This document shows, piece by piece, positions 1 to 9,582 of a DNA stretch of 64,000 nt (positions are counted from its first letter, which is position 1; each line of letters opens with the position of its first letter). Position numbers and translations under genes: made by a program. The stretch lies in NCBI GenBank assembly GCA_036008685.1, contig DASYNF010000124.1, positions 1 through 64,000 on the forward strand, read 5' to 3'. Below the pieces are notes generated by a model that saw nothing but the letters and a program-made list of their open reading frames with translations, was not told where the DNA came from and made no database searches. Origin of the DNA: Actinomadura_C sp036008685. GTDB lineage: Bacteria > Actinomycetota > Actinomycetes > Streptosporangiales > Streptosporangiaceae.

Positions 1-98
1 CGCGCGGCCTGACCGAGCGCGGTCGCGCGGACTCGGCCAGGCGCGGTGACGCCGGGACGGGGGCGGCCGTGACCGGACGCGTCGGAGCCGCGGGTGGC

Positions 99-1562
99 TC
101 AGGCGATCGGGCGCGCGGTCGGCAGGATCGGGCTGGGCAGCTCGCTACGGCCGGTGAGGAAGCGATCGACGCCGGCGGCCGCGGCGCGGCCTTCGGCGAT
201 CGCCCAGACGATGAGCGACTGACCGCGGCCCATGTCACCGGCGGCGAAGACGTCGTTCAGGGAGGTCGTGTACGAGGAGTCCCGCTTGACGTTGCCCCGG
301 GGGTCCAGCTCGACCCCGAGCTCCTCGATGAGCCCCGCCTTCTGGGGGCCGAGGAACCCCATCGCCAGGGTGATGAGTTCGGCCGGGATCTCCCGTTCGG
401 TGCCCGGGATGGGCTTGAACCCGGTCTGCGGGCCCCCGACCTCGATCATCCGCAGGGCCTTGACGTTGCCGTCCTCGTCGCCCACGAACTCCTGGGTGGA
501 CATGGCGTAGACGCGCTCGCCGCCCTTGTCCTCCAGTTCCTCGTGCGCGCTCTCCAGCTTGAACAGCATCGGGTAGGTCGGCCACGGCTGGGTGTCCGGC
601 CGGACCTTGGGCGGCCGGGGCATGATCTCGAGCTGGGTCACCGAGGCGGCGCCCTGACGGAGCGCGGTGCCGATGCAGTCGGCGCCGGTGTCACCGCCGC
701 CGATCACCACGACGTGCTTGCCCGCCGCCGTGATCTCCGGCTGCTCGTGGTCGCCCTCCTGCACCCGGTTGGACGCGGGGAGGTACTCCATGGCCTGGTG
801 GATGCCCTTGAGCTCCCGGCCCGGCATGGGCAGGTCACGCCAGGCGGTGGCCCCGCCGGCGAGCACCACGGCGTCGTGGGTCCGCCGGAGTTCGTCGGCC
901 GTGATGTCCACGCCGACGTCGACCGAGGTCCGGAACTCGGTGCCCTCGGCGACCATCTGGGCGACCCGGCGGTTGATGTGGCGCTTTTCCATCTTGAACT
1001 CGGGGATGCCGTAGCGGAGCAGCCCGCCGATGCGGTCGGCCCGCTCGTACACGACGACCTCGTGGCCGGCGCGGGTGAGCTGTTGCGCGGCGGCCATCCC
1101 GGCGGGACCGGATCCGATCACGGCGACCTTCTTACCGGTCTTGACCGCGGGCGGCTGGGGCTGGACCCAGCCCTCGTCCCACGCCCGGTCGATGATCTCG
1201 ACCTCGACCCGCTTGATGGTCACGGGGTCGGAGTTGATGCCGAGCACGCAGGCGGTCTCGCACGGCGCCGGGCACAGCCGCCCGGTGAACTCCGGGAAGT
1301 TGTTGGTCGCGTGCAGCCGTTCGATGGCCTCTCGCCAGTCGTTCCGGTAGACGAGGTCGTTCCACTCCGGGATGAGGTTCCCGAGCGGACAGCCCTGATG
1401 GCAGAACGGGATGCCGCAGTCCATGCAGCGGCTCGCCTGCTTTTCCAGCGCGGGCTTCGCGAAGTCCTCGTAGACCTCGCGCCAGTCACGGATCCGCACG
1501 TCCACCGGGCGGCGCGGCGGGAGCTCGCGCGGATGCGTCATGAACCCCTTCGGGTCGGCCAT
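99..1562 (-). CDS. gltD: Glutamate synthase (NADPH) small subunit
   Basis: This 487-aa protein passes electrons from NADPH to the large subunit so that glutamine and 2-oxoglutarate become two glutamates. Near the N-terminus two cysteine clusters for 4Fe-4S centres are visible (CMDCGIPFCHQGCP around residue 40 and CPAPCETAC around residue 95). An FAD-binding loop (GSGPAGMAA) lies near residue 150 and an NADPH-binding loop (GGGDTGADC) near residue 290. Length and motif order match the GltD family. The ATG lies 13 nt after the gltB stop, so the pair forms a gltB-gltD operon. Family identification is firm. Confidence 0.97.
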   Translation of the reverse strand: MADPKGFMTHPRELPPRRPVDVRIRDWREVYEDFAKPALEKQASRCMDCGIPFCHQGCPLGNLIPEWNDLVYRNDWREAIERLHATNNFPEFTGRLCPAPCETACVLGINSDPVTIKRVEVEIIDRAWDEGWVQPQPPAVKTGKKVAVIGSGPAGMAAAQQLTRAGHEVVVYERADRIGGLLRYGIPEFKMEKRHINRRVAQMVAEGTEFRTSVDVGVDITADELRRTHDAVVLAGGATAWRDLPMPGRELKGIHQAMEYLPASNRVQEGDHEQPEITAAGKHVVVIGGGDTGADCIGTALRQGAASVTQLEIMPRPPKVRPDTQPWPTYPMLFKLESAHEELEDKGGERVYAMSTQEFVGDEDGNVKALRMIEVGGPQTGFKPIPGTEREIPAELITLAMGFLGPQKAGLIEELGVELDPRGNVKRDSSYTTSLNDVFAAGDMGRGQSLIVWAIAEGRAAAAGVDRFLTGRSELPSPILPTARPIA

Positions 1563-1575
1563 GGCTTCTCCCCCT

Positions 1576-4500
1576 TCACCCGTGTGTCGCGGTCATGACC
1601 GCGTGGTCGACGTCCTGTCCTTCGGCCTCCGCCTTGGCGCGGGCCTCCAGCACTCTCCTGTAGTCGCGTGGCATGACCCTCGTGAACCGGTCCACCGAGG
1701 TGTCCCAGTGTGCGAGCAGCTTCTGGGCCACCGCGGACCCCGTCTCGTCGAAGTGCCGTTGGACGATCTCCCGCAGGAAACCGCGGTCCTCGTCGGAGAG
1801 CGGGCCGAGGTCGACCATCTCCGGGTTGACCCGCTCCTCGGCGAGGTCGAGGACGTACGCGATGCCGCCGGACATGCCGGCCGCGAAGTTACGGCCGGTC
1901 GGGCCGAGGATGACGGCACGGCCGCCGGTCATGTACTCGCAGCCGTGGTCTCCGACGCCTTCGACGACCGCCGTCGCGCCGGAGTTGCGGACGCAGAAGC
2001 GCTCACCGGCGACGCCCCGCAGGAACAGCGCACCGGACGTCGCGCCGTAGAGGGCGACGTTGCCGGCCGCGATCTGCTCCTCGGCCGCGAACGGGGACTC
2101 CGGGTCGGGCCGGAGCGTGATCCGCCCGCCGGACAGGCCCTTGCCGAGGTAGTCGTTGGCGTCACCGATGAGGCGCAGCGTGATGCCGCGCGGCACGAAG
2201 GCGCCGAACGAGTTGCCCGCCGAGCCGGTGAAGGTCACGTCGATGGTGTCGTCGGGCAGGCCTTCACCACCCCACTTCTTGGTGACCTCGTGGCCGAGCA
2301 TGGTGCCGACCGTCCGGTTGACGTTGCGGATCGGAAGCTCCAGCCGCACCGGGTCGCCGTACTCGATCGCTCCCTCGGCCAGCTGGACGAGGGTGTTGTC
2401 GAGCGCCTTCTCCAGGCCGTGGTCCTGGATGTTGATCTGGCGCAGCGGCGTGCCCTCGGGCAGGTCGAGCCGGTGCAGGATCGGTGTGAGGTCGAGCCCG
2501 CCGGCCTTCCAGTGGCCGACGGCCTCGCGGGTGTCGATCATCTCCACCTGCCCGATCGCCTCGTCGAGGGACCGGAAGCCGAGGGCCGCGAGGTGTTCCC
2601 GTACCTCTTCGGCGATGAACTCGAAGAAGTTGACGACGAATTCGGGCTTGCCGTTGAACCGCTTGCGCAGCTCGGGGTTCTGCGTGGCGACGCCTACGGG
2701 GCAGGTGTCGAGGTGGCAGACCCGCATCATGACGCAGCCCGAGACCACCAGCGGCGCCGTCGCGAAGCCGTACTCCTCGGCGCCGAGGAGCGCGGCGATG
2801 ATAACATCGCGGCCGGTCTTCATCTGGCCGTCGGCCTGCACGACGATGCGGTCGCGCAGGCCGTTGAGCAGCAGGGTCTGCTGGGTCTCGGCCAGGCCGA
2901 GCTCCCAAGGGGCGCCCGCGTGCTTGATCGAGGTGAGCGGCGAGGCTCCGGTGCCTCCGTCGTGGCCACTGATCAGCACCACGTCGGCGTGCGCCTTGGA
3001 CACGCCCGCCGCGACCGTGCCGACACCGACCTCGGCGACGAGCTTGACGTGCACGCGCGCCGACGGGTTGGCGTTCTTGAGGTCGTGGATGAGCTGGGCG
3101 AGGTCCTCGATCGAGTAGATGTCGTGGTGCGGCGGCGGTGAGATCAGGCCCACGCCGGGCGTGGAGTGCCGGGTCTTGGCGATCCACGGGTAGACCTTGT
3201 GGCCGGGCAGCTGACCGCCCTCACCCGGCTTGGCGCCCTGCGCCATCTTGATCTGCAGGTCGTCGGCGTTGGTCAGGTACTCCGAGGTGACGCCGAACCG
3301 GCCGGAGGCCACCTGCTTGATCGCGGAGCGCCGCAGGTCGCCGTTGCCGTCGGGGACGAACCGCTCCGGGTCCTCCCCGCCCTCGCCGGTGTTGGACTTG
3401 CCGCCGAGGCGGTTCATCGCGATGGCGAGGTTCTCGTGCGCCTCCGCGGAGATGGAGCCGTACGACATCGCACCCGTGGAGAAACGCTTGACGATCTCCG
3501 AGACGGGCTCGACCTCGTCGATCGGCACCGGCGGCCGGGCGCCCTCGCGCAGCTTGAACAGGCCGCGCAGTGTCATGAGCTTCTCGGCCTGGGAGTCGAC
3601 CAGGGAGGTGTACTCCTTGAAGATCTCATAGCGCCGGAACCGGGTGGCGTGCTGGAGCTTGAAGACCGTGTCCGGGTTGAACAGGTGCGGCTCGCCCTCA
3701 CGACGCCACTGGTATTCGCCGCCGACCTCGAGAGTGCGGTGGGCGCTTTCGTTGCCGCTGCGCGGGTAGGCGCGGTGATGCCGCTCGGCGACCTCGCGGG
3801 CGATGACGTCGAAGCCGACTCCGCCGAGGCGGGAGGTCGTCCCGGTGAAGCACCGGGTGATGACCTCCTCGCCCAGGCCGATCGCCTCGAAGATCTGTGC
3901 GCCGGTGTAGGAAGCGACCGTGGACACGCCCATCTTGGACATGACCTTGAGAACGCCCTTGCCGTAGGCCTTCACCAGGTTGCGGCCGACCTTCACGGCG
4001 TCCAGGCCCGGGATCGTCCCGGTCCCGGCGAGCTCCTCGACGGTCTCGATGGCGAGGTAGGGGTTGATCGCTGAGGCGCCGTAGCCGATGAGCAGAGCCA
4101 TGTGGTGGCACTCACGGGCCTCGGCGGTCTCGACGACCAGGCCGACCTGGGTGCGGGTCTTCTCCCGGATCAGGTGGTGGTGTACCGCGCCGGTGAACAG
4201 CAGCGCGGGGATCGCCGCCCGGGTGGAGTCCGAGCCCCGGTCCGAGAGCACGATGAGGCGCGCACCGGAGGCGATGGCCTCTGAGACCTCGTCGCAGATC
4301 TCGGCGAGGCGCGCCTTCAGTGCCTCTCCGCCGCCGTTCACGTCGTACAGACCGTGGACGACGTGGGGGGCGAAGCCCGGCTGGGCGTCCTCGTCGTTGA
4401 TGTGAACGATCTTGGCCAGCTCGTCGTTGTCCAGGATCGGCGTGGACAGGACCAGGCGGCGGCACGAGTCCGGGCCGGGCGCGAGCAGGTTGCCCTCGGG

Positions 4501-6117
4501 TCCGAGCGTGGACTGCAGCGAGGTGACGAGCTCCTCGCGGATGGCGTCCAGCGGCGGGTTGGTGACCTGCGCGAACAACTGCTTGAAGTAGTCGAACAAC
4601 AGCCGCGGGCGGTCCGACAGCGCCGCGATGGGCGTGTCAGTGCCCATGGAGCCGAGCGGCTCGGCGCCGTTACGGGCCATCGGGGTCAGCAGGACCCGCA
4701 CGTCCTCCTGCGTGTAGCCGAAGGTCTGCTGCCGCTTGACGAGGGTCTCGTGGCTCGGGGTCTCCAGCTCGCGGGCCGGGAGTTCCTCGAAGCGGACGAG
4801 ACCGTCGCGCAGCCAGTCGGCGTACGGGTGCTCGGCGGCGAGCTCGGCCTTGATCTCATCGTCTTCGATGATGCGGCCGGCCGCGGTGTCGACGAGGAAG
4901 ATCTTGCCCGGCTGCAGCCGGCCCTTGCGGACGACCGTGGCCGGGTCGATGTCGAGCACGCCCGACTCGCTGGCGAGCACGACGAAGCCGTCCTCGGTCA
5001 CCCAGAAGCGCCCGGGACGCAGGCCGTTGCGGTCCAGCACGGCACCGACCACGGTGCCGTCGGTGAAGGTCACGCTGGCCGGGCCGTCCCAGGCCTCCAT
5101 GAGGGTGGAGTGGAACTCATAGAAGGCCCGGCGGGCCGGGTCCATCTCGGTGTGGTTCTCCCAGGCCTCCGGGATCATCATCAGCACCGAGTGCGCCAGC
5201 GACCGGCCGCCGAGGTGCAGCAGTTCGAGGCACTCGTCGAACGACGCGGTGTCACTGGCCTCGATGTCGACGACCGGGTAGATCCGGGACAGATCTCCGG
5301 GGATCACGTCGGAGGCGAGCAGCGCCTCGCGCGCCCGCATCCAGTTCCGGTTTCCCCTGACCGTGTTGATCTCGCCGTTGTGGGCGATGAAGCGGTAGGG
5401 ATGAGCCAGCGCCCAGGCCGGGAACGTGTTGGTCGAGAACCGGGAGTGCACGAGCGCGATGGCGCTGGTGAACCGCCGATCCGACAGATCGGGGAAGAAC
5501 GGCTCCAGCTGCGGAGTCGTGAGCATCCCCTTGTAGACGATCGTCCGGCTGGAGAGGCTGGGGAAATAGACCCCGGTGTCCTGCTCGGCACGCTCGCGCA
5601 TGCAGAACACGAGCCGGTCCAGGTCGATCCCGCCGCATCCGTCCTCGGCCGCCAGGAACAGCTGGGCGAAGTGCGGCATCACCCGGCGGGCGGTCGGCCC
5701 GCAGAATCGGCCGTCGAAGGGCATCTCGCGCCATCCGAGGACCTTGAGCCCCTCCTCCGCCGCCAGCGTCGTGATCGTCTGGACCGCTGTGGAACGGTCC
5801 GACGCATCGGCCGGAAGGAAGGCGATGCCCGCGGCGTACGCGCCGGCCTCGGGCAGCGCGAACTCCACGGCCTCCCGGAAAAAGGCGTCCGGAATCTGGG
5901 TCAGGATGCCCGCGCCGTCGCCGTCGTCGGGTTCGGCACCCTTGGCGCCTCGGTGGTCCAGATTGCGCAGGACGGTCAGAGCCTTCTCAAGGATGTCGTG
6001 GCTCTTGCGTCCAGCGAGGTCGGCCACCATGCCGACGCCACAGGCGTCGTGCTCGTTGGCCGGGTCATAGAGCCCCTGGCGTTGTGGCAGGCCAGGAGTG
6101 AGGGCGGCAGCCGTCAT
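1576..6117 (-). CDS. gltB: Glutamate synthase large subunit
   Basis: This 1513-aa glutamine-hydrolysing subunit has the usual order: class II amidotransferase, central domain, FMN-binding synthase domain and C-terminal beta-helix. The nucleophile is the Cys of HDACGVG, at residue 26 with the start chosen here; the preceding residues would be a propeptide removed in maturation, as is known for the family. The 3Fe-4S ligands are seen in CVMMRVCHLDTC. The frame also has an ATG at 6132, but the ATG at 6117 is preceded at good spacing by GGGAGGG and 6132 has no ribosome-binding site, so 6117 is preferred. It is the first gene of the gltBD operon. Confidence 0.96.
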   Translation of the reverse strand: MTAAALTPGLPQRQGLYDPANEHDACGVGMVADLAGRKSHDILEKALTVLRNLDHRGAKGAEPDDGDGAGILTQIPDAFFREAVEFALPEAGAYAAGIAFLPADASDRSTAVQTITTLAAEEGLKVLGWREMPFDGRFCGPTARRVMPHFAQLFLAAEDGCGGIDLDRLVFCMRERAEQDTGVYFPSLSSRTIVYKGMLTTPQLEPFFPDLSDRRFTSAIALVHSRFSTNTFPAWALAHPYRFIAHNGEINTVRGNRNWMRAREALLASDVIPGDLSRIYPVVDIEASDTASFDECLELLHLGGRSLAHSVLMMIPEAWENHTEMDPARRAFYEFHSTLMEAWDGPASVTFTDGTVVGAVLDRNGLRPGRFWVTEDGFVVLASESGVLDIDPATVVRKGRLQPGKIFLVDTAAGRIIEDDEIKAELAAEHPYADWLRDGLVRFEELPARELETPSHETLVKRQQTFGYTQEDVRVLLTPMARNGAEPLGSMGTDTPIAALSDRPRLLFDYFKQLFAQVTNPPLDAIREELVTSLQSTLGPEGNLLAPGPDSCRRLVLSTPILDNDELAKIVHINDEDAQPGFAPHVVHGLYDVNGGGEALKARLAEICDEVSEAIASGARLIVLSDRGSDSTRAAIPALLFTGAVHHHLIREKTRTQVGLVVETAEARECHHMALLIGYGASAINPYLAIETVEELAGTGTIPGLDAVKVGRNLVKAYGKGVLKVMSKMGVSTVASYTGAQIFEAIGLGEEVITRCFTGTTSRLGGVGFDVIAREVAERHHRAYPRSGNESAHRTLEVGGEYQWRREGEPHLFNPDTVFKLQHATRFRRYEIFKEYTSLVDSQAEKLMTLRGLFKLREGARPPVPIDEVEPVSEIVKRFSTGAMSYGSISAEAHENLAIAMNRLGGKSNTGEGGEDPERFVPDGNGDLRRSAIKQVASGRFGVTSEYLTNADDLQIKMAQGAKPGEGGQLPGHKVYPWIAKTRHSTPGVGLISPPPHHDIYSIEDLAQLIHDLKNANPSARVHVKLVAEVGVGTVAAGVSKAHADVVLISGHDGGTGASPLTSIKHAGAPWELGLAETQQTLLLNGLRDRIVVQADGQMKTGRDVIIAALLGAEEYGFATAPLVVSGCVMMRVCHLDTCPVGVATQNPELRKRFNGKPEFVVNFFEFIAEEVREHLAALGFRSLDEAIGQVEMIDTREAVGHWKAGGLDLTPILHRLDLPEGTPLRQINIQDHGLEKALDNTLVQLAEGAIEYGDPVRLELPIRNVNRTVGTMLGHEVTKKWGGEGLPDDTIDVTFTGSAGNSFGAFVPRGITLRLIGDANDYLGKGLSGGRITLRPDPESPFAAEEQIAAGNVALYGATSGALFLRGVAGERFCVRNSGATAVVEGVGDHGCEYMTGGRAVILGPTGRNFAAGMSGGIAYVLDLAEERVNPEMVDLGPLSDEDRGFLREIVQRHFDETGSAVAQKLLAHWDTSVDRFTRVMPRDYRRVLEARAKAEAEGQDVDHAVMTATHG

Positions 6118-6132
6118 CGACCCTCCCGTCAT

Positions 6133-6450
6133 CGTGTCACTGCTGCTACGTCAGTGCAGTCGGGGACGGCGTTGGCCCTGCTGCGGTGTTGAAGAGGTTA
6201 CCTCACTGCCGCGATCATCCCCGAATCGCCCTGATTGCGAAACTTCTACGCCTCATTGCGTGTCCAAACGTTTCGTAACGGCGACGCAAAGCCGGGGTGA
6301 ACCCGGCCCTGCGAGAGCGACGCTCAGGGCGCCCGCGACAGCACACCTGTCCGGGGTCTACCCCGGTTACTACGGTCAGATGCTCCAGAACTACAACGAA
6401 TCCTCAAAATCCGGCAATCCACCCATAAGCGGATGTAAGAAGAATCACAT
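6133..6450. other. gltB upstream region without a gene
   Basis: No convincing coding sequence is present. The stretch should hold the gltB promoter. It contains a perfect 7-bp inverted repeat with a 2-nt loop at 6351-6366 (CCGGGGT-ct-ACCCCGG) and a more AT-rich part around 6235-6290 carrying GTTAC/GAAAC-like words on the minus strand. Their spacing does not fit the actinobacterial GlnR box, so no operator is claimed. Confidence 0.5.
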
Positions 6451-6481
6451 CGGGGCCCGGGCCGCCTCGGCCCGGGCCCCG
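6451..6481 (-). terminator. Strong hairpin terminator after the first paralogue
   Basis: A perfect 13-bp stem with a 5-nt loop (arms 6451-6463 and 6469-6481, loop gcctc) starts about 30 nt past the stop of the membrane protein at 6512. In minus-strand direction a modest T-rich stretch follows. It separates the paralogue array from gltB. Confidence 0.75.
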
Positions 6482-6511
6482 CGCAGATCGGGGATCAGTG
6501 TAGGTCAGGGT

Positions 6512-7528
6512 TCAACGGGCCTTGGTCAGCCGGGGGAACAGGAAGTTCTTCGCCGCCCGCTCCACCGCGGAGCGCGGCGCGATGGTGTCGATGCTCGCGG
6601 AATCACCGCTCGTTCCGTCGGTGAAGCCGACCCAGGAGACGACGACGAAGTGGCCGTAGGCGCCCCCGTCCGCGCCGGTGAAGCCGGATCCGAAGCGGTC
6701 GAGGGGAGAGCTCTGGCCCGGTAGCGGCGTCACGAAGCCCTTGCCCTGGGCCGGGTCCAGATCCTTGATGAACTGGTCGGCGCTCGTGACGTCCCTCAGA
6801 TTGAACACCGCGACGTGACCGGCGATCCGCTTGGTCTCGTCGGCGTAGACACCACGAGCGACCTGTGTGCAGCCGTAGCCCTGCAGCGCCGCTTTGAGGC
6901 CGTCGCCCCAGACCGCCTGTGCGCAGTCGGTGTCCATCCGGCCCAGCCCCTGGAGGCTGTAGACCTTCTTGTCGCTGCCCTCGGCATTGCGCGACTCGGG
7001 GTCGTCGAACACCTCCGACACTGTCATCGCGTCAGGATCATCGGTCCGATCGTCCAAAGGGTTCCACAGGCTCCATGACGCGTTGTCGTCATAGTCACTG
7101 GGCCTGAGCTGCCCGGCCGGGACCACGCCGCCGTTCGAGCCCGCCCTGGGGGAACGGCCACCGGACGCCGTGGGCTCCTTGGAGTCGTTCCCTCCGCGGG
7201 CCACGACCACGACGACCACCAGGGCCACCACGATGAGCAGGCCGGCCCCGGCCAGAAGGCCGACGATCAGGCCGGTGTTGGACTTCGGTGGCGGAGAGCC
7301 GTACGGAGGGCCGGGAGGGCGGCCCGGACCTCCCGGCATGGGCCCCCAGCCAGGTCCTCCCGGAGGCATCTGTCCCTGCGGCGCGGGCCCCCAGCCAGGT
7401 CCTCCCGGAGGCACCTGTCCCTGCGGCGCGCCGGACCAGCCTCCTGGCCCCGGATAGCCCGGCCCCCCGGGGGGCGGTCCGGCGGGCGGCTGCTGGGACG
7501 GGTCATGGGAAGGATAGGGGTAGCTCAC
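6512..7528 (-). CDS. Single-pass membrane protein, paralogue 1 of a tandem trio
   Basis: Function unknown; 338 aa. The first 85 residues are a cytoplasmic-looking Pro/Gly-rich segment with two copies of a 15-residue repeat. One membrane helix follows (about 90-112), then a linker and an outer domain of about 190 residues. The outer domain shares landmarks with the next two genes: TVSEVF, DCAQAVWG, then YGCTQVARGVY about 15 residues later, GFVTPL and a C-terminal GHFVVVSWV. The two cysteines are conserved in all three copies and could form a disulfide. The start is GTG at 7528, with AAAGGAAAG upstream. It is the last gene of the array. No named family is recognised. Confidence 0.85.
   Translation of the reverse strand: MSYPYPSHDPSQQPPAGPPPGGPGYPGPGGWSGAPQGQVPPGGPGWGPAPQGQMPPGGPGWGPMPGGPGRPPGPPYGSPPPKSNTGLIVGLLAGAGLLIVVALVVVVVVARGGNDSKEPTASGGRSPRAGSNGGVVPAGQLRPSDYDDNASWSLWNPLDDRTDDPDAMTVSEVFDDPESRNAEGSDKKVYSLQGLGRMDTDCAQAVWGDGLKAALQGYGCTQVARGVYADETKRIAGHVAVFNLRDVTSADQFIKDLDPAQGKGFVTPLPGQSSPLDRFGSGFTGADGGAYGHFVVVSWVGFTDGTSGDSASIDTIAPRSAVERAAKNFLFPRLTKAR
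7340..7429. repeat. Two tandem 45-bp units
   Basis: Two adjacent copies of a 45-bp unit (7340-7384 and 7385-7429), differing by a single base, encode a duplicated 15-residue Pro/Gly/Gln repeat in the N-terminal tail of the membrane protein. Near identity suggests a recent duplication. Confidence 0.85.
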
Positions 7529-7591
7529 GTCAACGCTTTCCTTTCGTACGTCCCTTGGACGCGGGGGAACTCGCCTCCGGTTCCCTGGTGG

Positions 7592-8521
7592 TCACCGGGA
7601 CCGCGCCGCCCGGCCGAGGACGGCCTTGGCTCCGCCCGCCTCGACGAGCAGGGACAGCAGAGCCTCATCCTGTGCATCGCCCTTGCCGTCGATACGTTCC
7701 ACCCAGCCGACGACGACGTAGTGTCCCATCGCCACCCCCCGGGCCATGCTGAAGCCCCGGCCGAAGCCGTTCAGCGGCTTGACGAAGCCACCACCTTCAC
7801 CGAGCACCCGAGCCAGGCGGTCGGCGTCCTCGGCCGCCGTCATGTTGAAGACGGCCACCGTCATCCCGTACCGGTCACCCGTATAGACGCCGCGCACCGC
7901 CTGGGTGCACCCACCCTTGCCCAGCACATCGCCGACGCCCATTCCCCAGACCGCCTCGGCGCAGCCGATGTCGAGCCGCTTGCCGCCGAGGGTCAGCCTG
8001 CCCTTGCCACCAGGGCCGGGAAGAGTCCGGGCCGACGACGGGAAGACCTCGTCGACCGTGAGGGGTCGAGGGTCCTCGGAGCGCTGGTCGATCGACGTGA
8101 AGACCTCGGTGGAGGGCGAATCCGAGTACGAGGACGGTGAGATCCCGTGGCCCACCGGCCGGCCCGGGCCGGACCGGGCGCGGGTGGCGTCCTCGCCGCC
8201 ACCGGCCACCATGGCCGCGACGATCACCAGCACGATGACCAGCAGAGCGGCCGCCGCACCGAAGAACGCGATCGGCGGCATGGCCATGACCCGGTGCAGA
8301 GCCCGCGCCCCGGTCCCCGCGGAGGCCGGCCGAGGGCCGGTCCGCACGTCCGCCCGGGTCCGCCCGGCCGCGGGACGGCCGCTCCGTGCCGTGGCACCCG
8401 CGCCGGTGCCGCGCGGGGCGGTGGCCCGGCCTGACCGGTTCCGGCCGGCCGGGCCACCGCGGCCGCCCCTGGAGACCGGTACGGCCCTGCGGCCGCGCTG
8501 CGGATTCGGCTGTCTGCTCAC
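7592..8521 (-). CDS. Single-pass membrane protein, paralogue 2 of a tandem trio
   Basis: Function unknown. The long open frame begins at 8665 inside the neighbouring gene. GTG at 8521 is preferred because it opens with GTG-AGC like its two paralogues, and gives 309 aa. The N-terminal 90 residues are Arg/Gly/Pro-rich and basic, followed by one membrane helix (AFFGAAAALLVIVLVIVAAM). The outer domain carries LTVDEVF, GCAEAVWG, GGCTQAVRGVY, GFVKPL and GHYVVVGWV, matching its neighbours. The ribosome-binding site is weak, so the exact start is uncertain. It sits 63 nt before paralogue 1 and 94 nt after paralogue 3. Confidence 0.8.
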   Translation of the reverse strand: MSRQPNPQRGRRAVPVSRGGRGGPAGRNRSGRATAPRGTGAGATARSGRPAAGRTRADVRTGPRPASAGTGARALHRVMAMPPIAFFGAAAALLVIVLVIVAAMVAGGGEDATRARSGPGRPVGHGISPSSYSDSPSTEVFTSIDQRSEDPRPLTVDEVFPSSARTLPGPGGKGRLTLGGKRLDIGCAEAVWGMGVGDVLGKGGCTQAVRGVYTGDRYGMTVAVFNMTAAEDADRLARVLGEGGGFVKPLNGFGRGFSMARGVAMGHYVVVGWVERIDGKGDAQDEALLSLLVEAGGAKAVLGRAARSR

Positions 8522-8615
8522 GTCGGGGAGGACTGCTTTCCGGAAGGATGAGCCGGTGCGGCGGAACGCCGCGGGCATGCGAGAAGGCCAGGGGTGGCGG
8601 TGCTCACACGCGGCC

Positions 8616-9401
8616 TCAGCCGCCCGCCAGCACGAGGCGCTGCCAGACGAAGTCGTTGGCTCCATCGACCGCGACGCTGGCGTCGAGGAGTTCGTTCATG
8701 GAATCGGGACGGCCCCCGCCGTTGCGCTGGACCCAGCTGATGATGGCGTAGTGCCCGAAGGACTGACCGTAGGCGGCGCTGAAGCCGCTACCGAACGTGG
8801 AGATCCCGGGAGCCTTGAGCGGGGTCACGAACCCGGCCTTGGTCTGCGGGTCGAGGTCACGGACCACCTGGTCCGCGCCTTCGAGCCGGTCGAGGTTCAG
8901 GGCGATGAACTGGCCCACGTGGCGCTTGTCCTGGCTCAGGTAGGCGCCCCGCACGACCTGCGTGCAGCCGTACTTGCGAAGGTCGTCCTGGAGAGTCTTG
9001 CCCCAGGTCACAGCACGGCAGTCCGCGGACAGTTCCGAGCCCGCGAGGGTGAAGCCGTACTTCCCGTGCGAGACCGTCTTGACGTCACCTGTGAAGACCT
9101 CGCCCTCGGTCAGCGGCCGCCGATCGGCCGTCCGCAGATTGAGCTTGGCCGTTCCCTCGCTGGCGGGGGTGCCCACCCAGACGGTCGGCGGTGCTCCGGC
9201 CTCGGCTCCGGCGGCATCGTCCCCGCCACCACCCATGGTCAGCGTGACGACGACCACGGCCACCACGGCCACGGCCACCACGGCCAGGATCACAGCGATC
9301 AGCCGCTTGGAGCGAGACGCCTTCGGCTTGTCACCGGGCCAGAAGTCGCCTTCCTCTTCCTCGCTCTGCCGTGTCTTCATGGGCGAGCTCGTATCGCTCA
9401 C
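8616..9401 (-). CDS. Single-pass membrane protein, paralogue 3 of a tandem trio
   Basis: Function unknown; 261 aa. GTG at 9401 is preceded by GGAGG at good spacing. A short acidic then basic cytoplasmic tail (EEEEGD, then SRSKR) precedes one membrane helix at about 33-55. The outer domain has LTEGEVF, DCRAVTWG, YGCTQVVRGAYL, GFVTPL and GHYAIISWV, so it is clearly homologous to the next two genes. It is the most compact copy and is probably first in the operon. Confidence 0.85.
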   Translation of the reverse strand: MSDTSSPMKTRQSEEEEGDFWPGDKPKASRSKRLIAVILAVVAVAVVAVVVVTLTMGGGGDDAAGAEAGAPPTVWVGTPASEGTAKLNLRTADRRPLTEGEVFTGDVKTVSHGKYGFTLAGSELSADCRAVTWGKTLQDDLRKYGCTQVVRGAYLSQDKRHVGQFIALNLDRLEGADQVVRDLDPQTKAGFVTPLKAPGISTFGSGFSAAYGQSFGHYAIISWVQRNGGGRPDSMNELLDASVAVDGANDFVWQRLVLAGG

Positions 9402-9582
9402 GATTCCTCCGGTTCGCTCCGCCCACTCGGCGGGTCTGTCATCGCCGATGCCTCAAAGGACGTCGCGCCGTGCCGATACCGAGCGCATCCGCGGGCGCGG
9501 ACGTCACTCACGTGCAGGGAGCTTAGCGCTCGGGCGACGAACCGCGTGGGCAAACACCCGGTTCCTCCCGGTTTTGTGCCCG

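Noticed and set aside
1..98. A gene at the left edge
   Set aside because: The 98 nt after gltD show no open frame with support and no clear terminator.
1540..6192. Several long frames antisense to gltB (up to 612 codons)
   Set aside because: They mirror gltB codon bias, lack domains and give His/Gly/Asp-rich low-complexity protein.
6229..6290. Possible GlnR box upstream of gltB
   Set aside because: GTTAC and GAAAC words occur but not at the required 6-nt spacing, so I do not claim a site.
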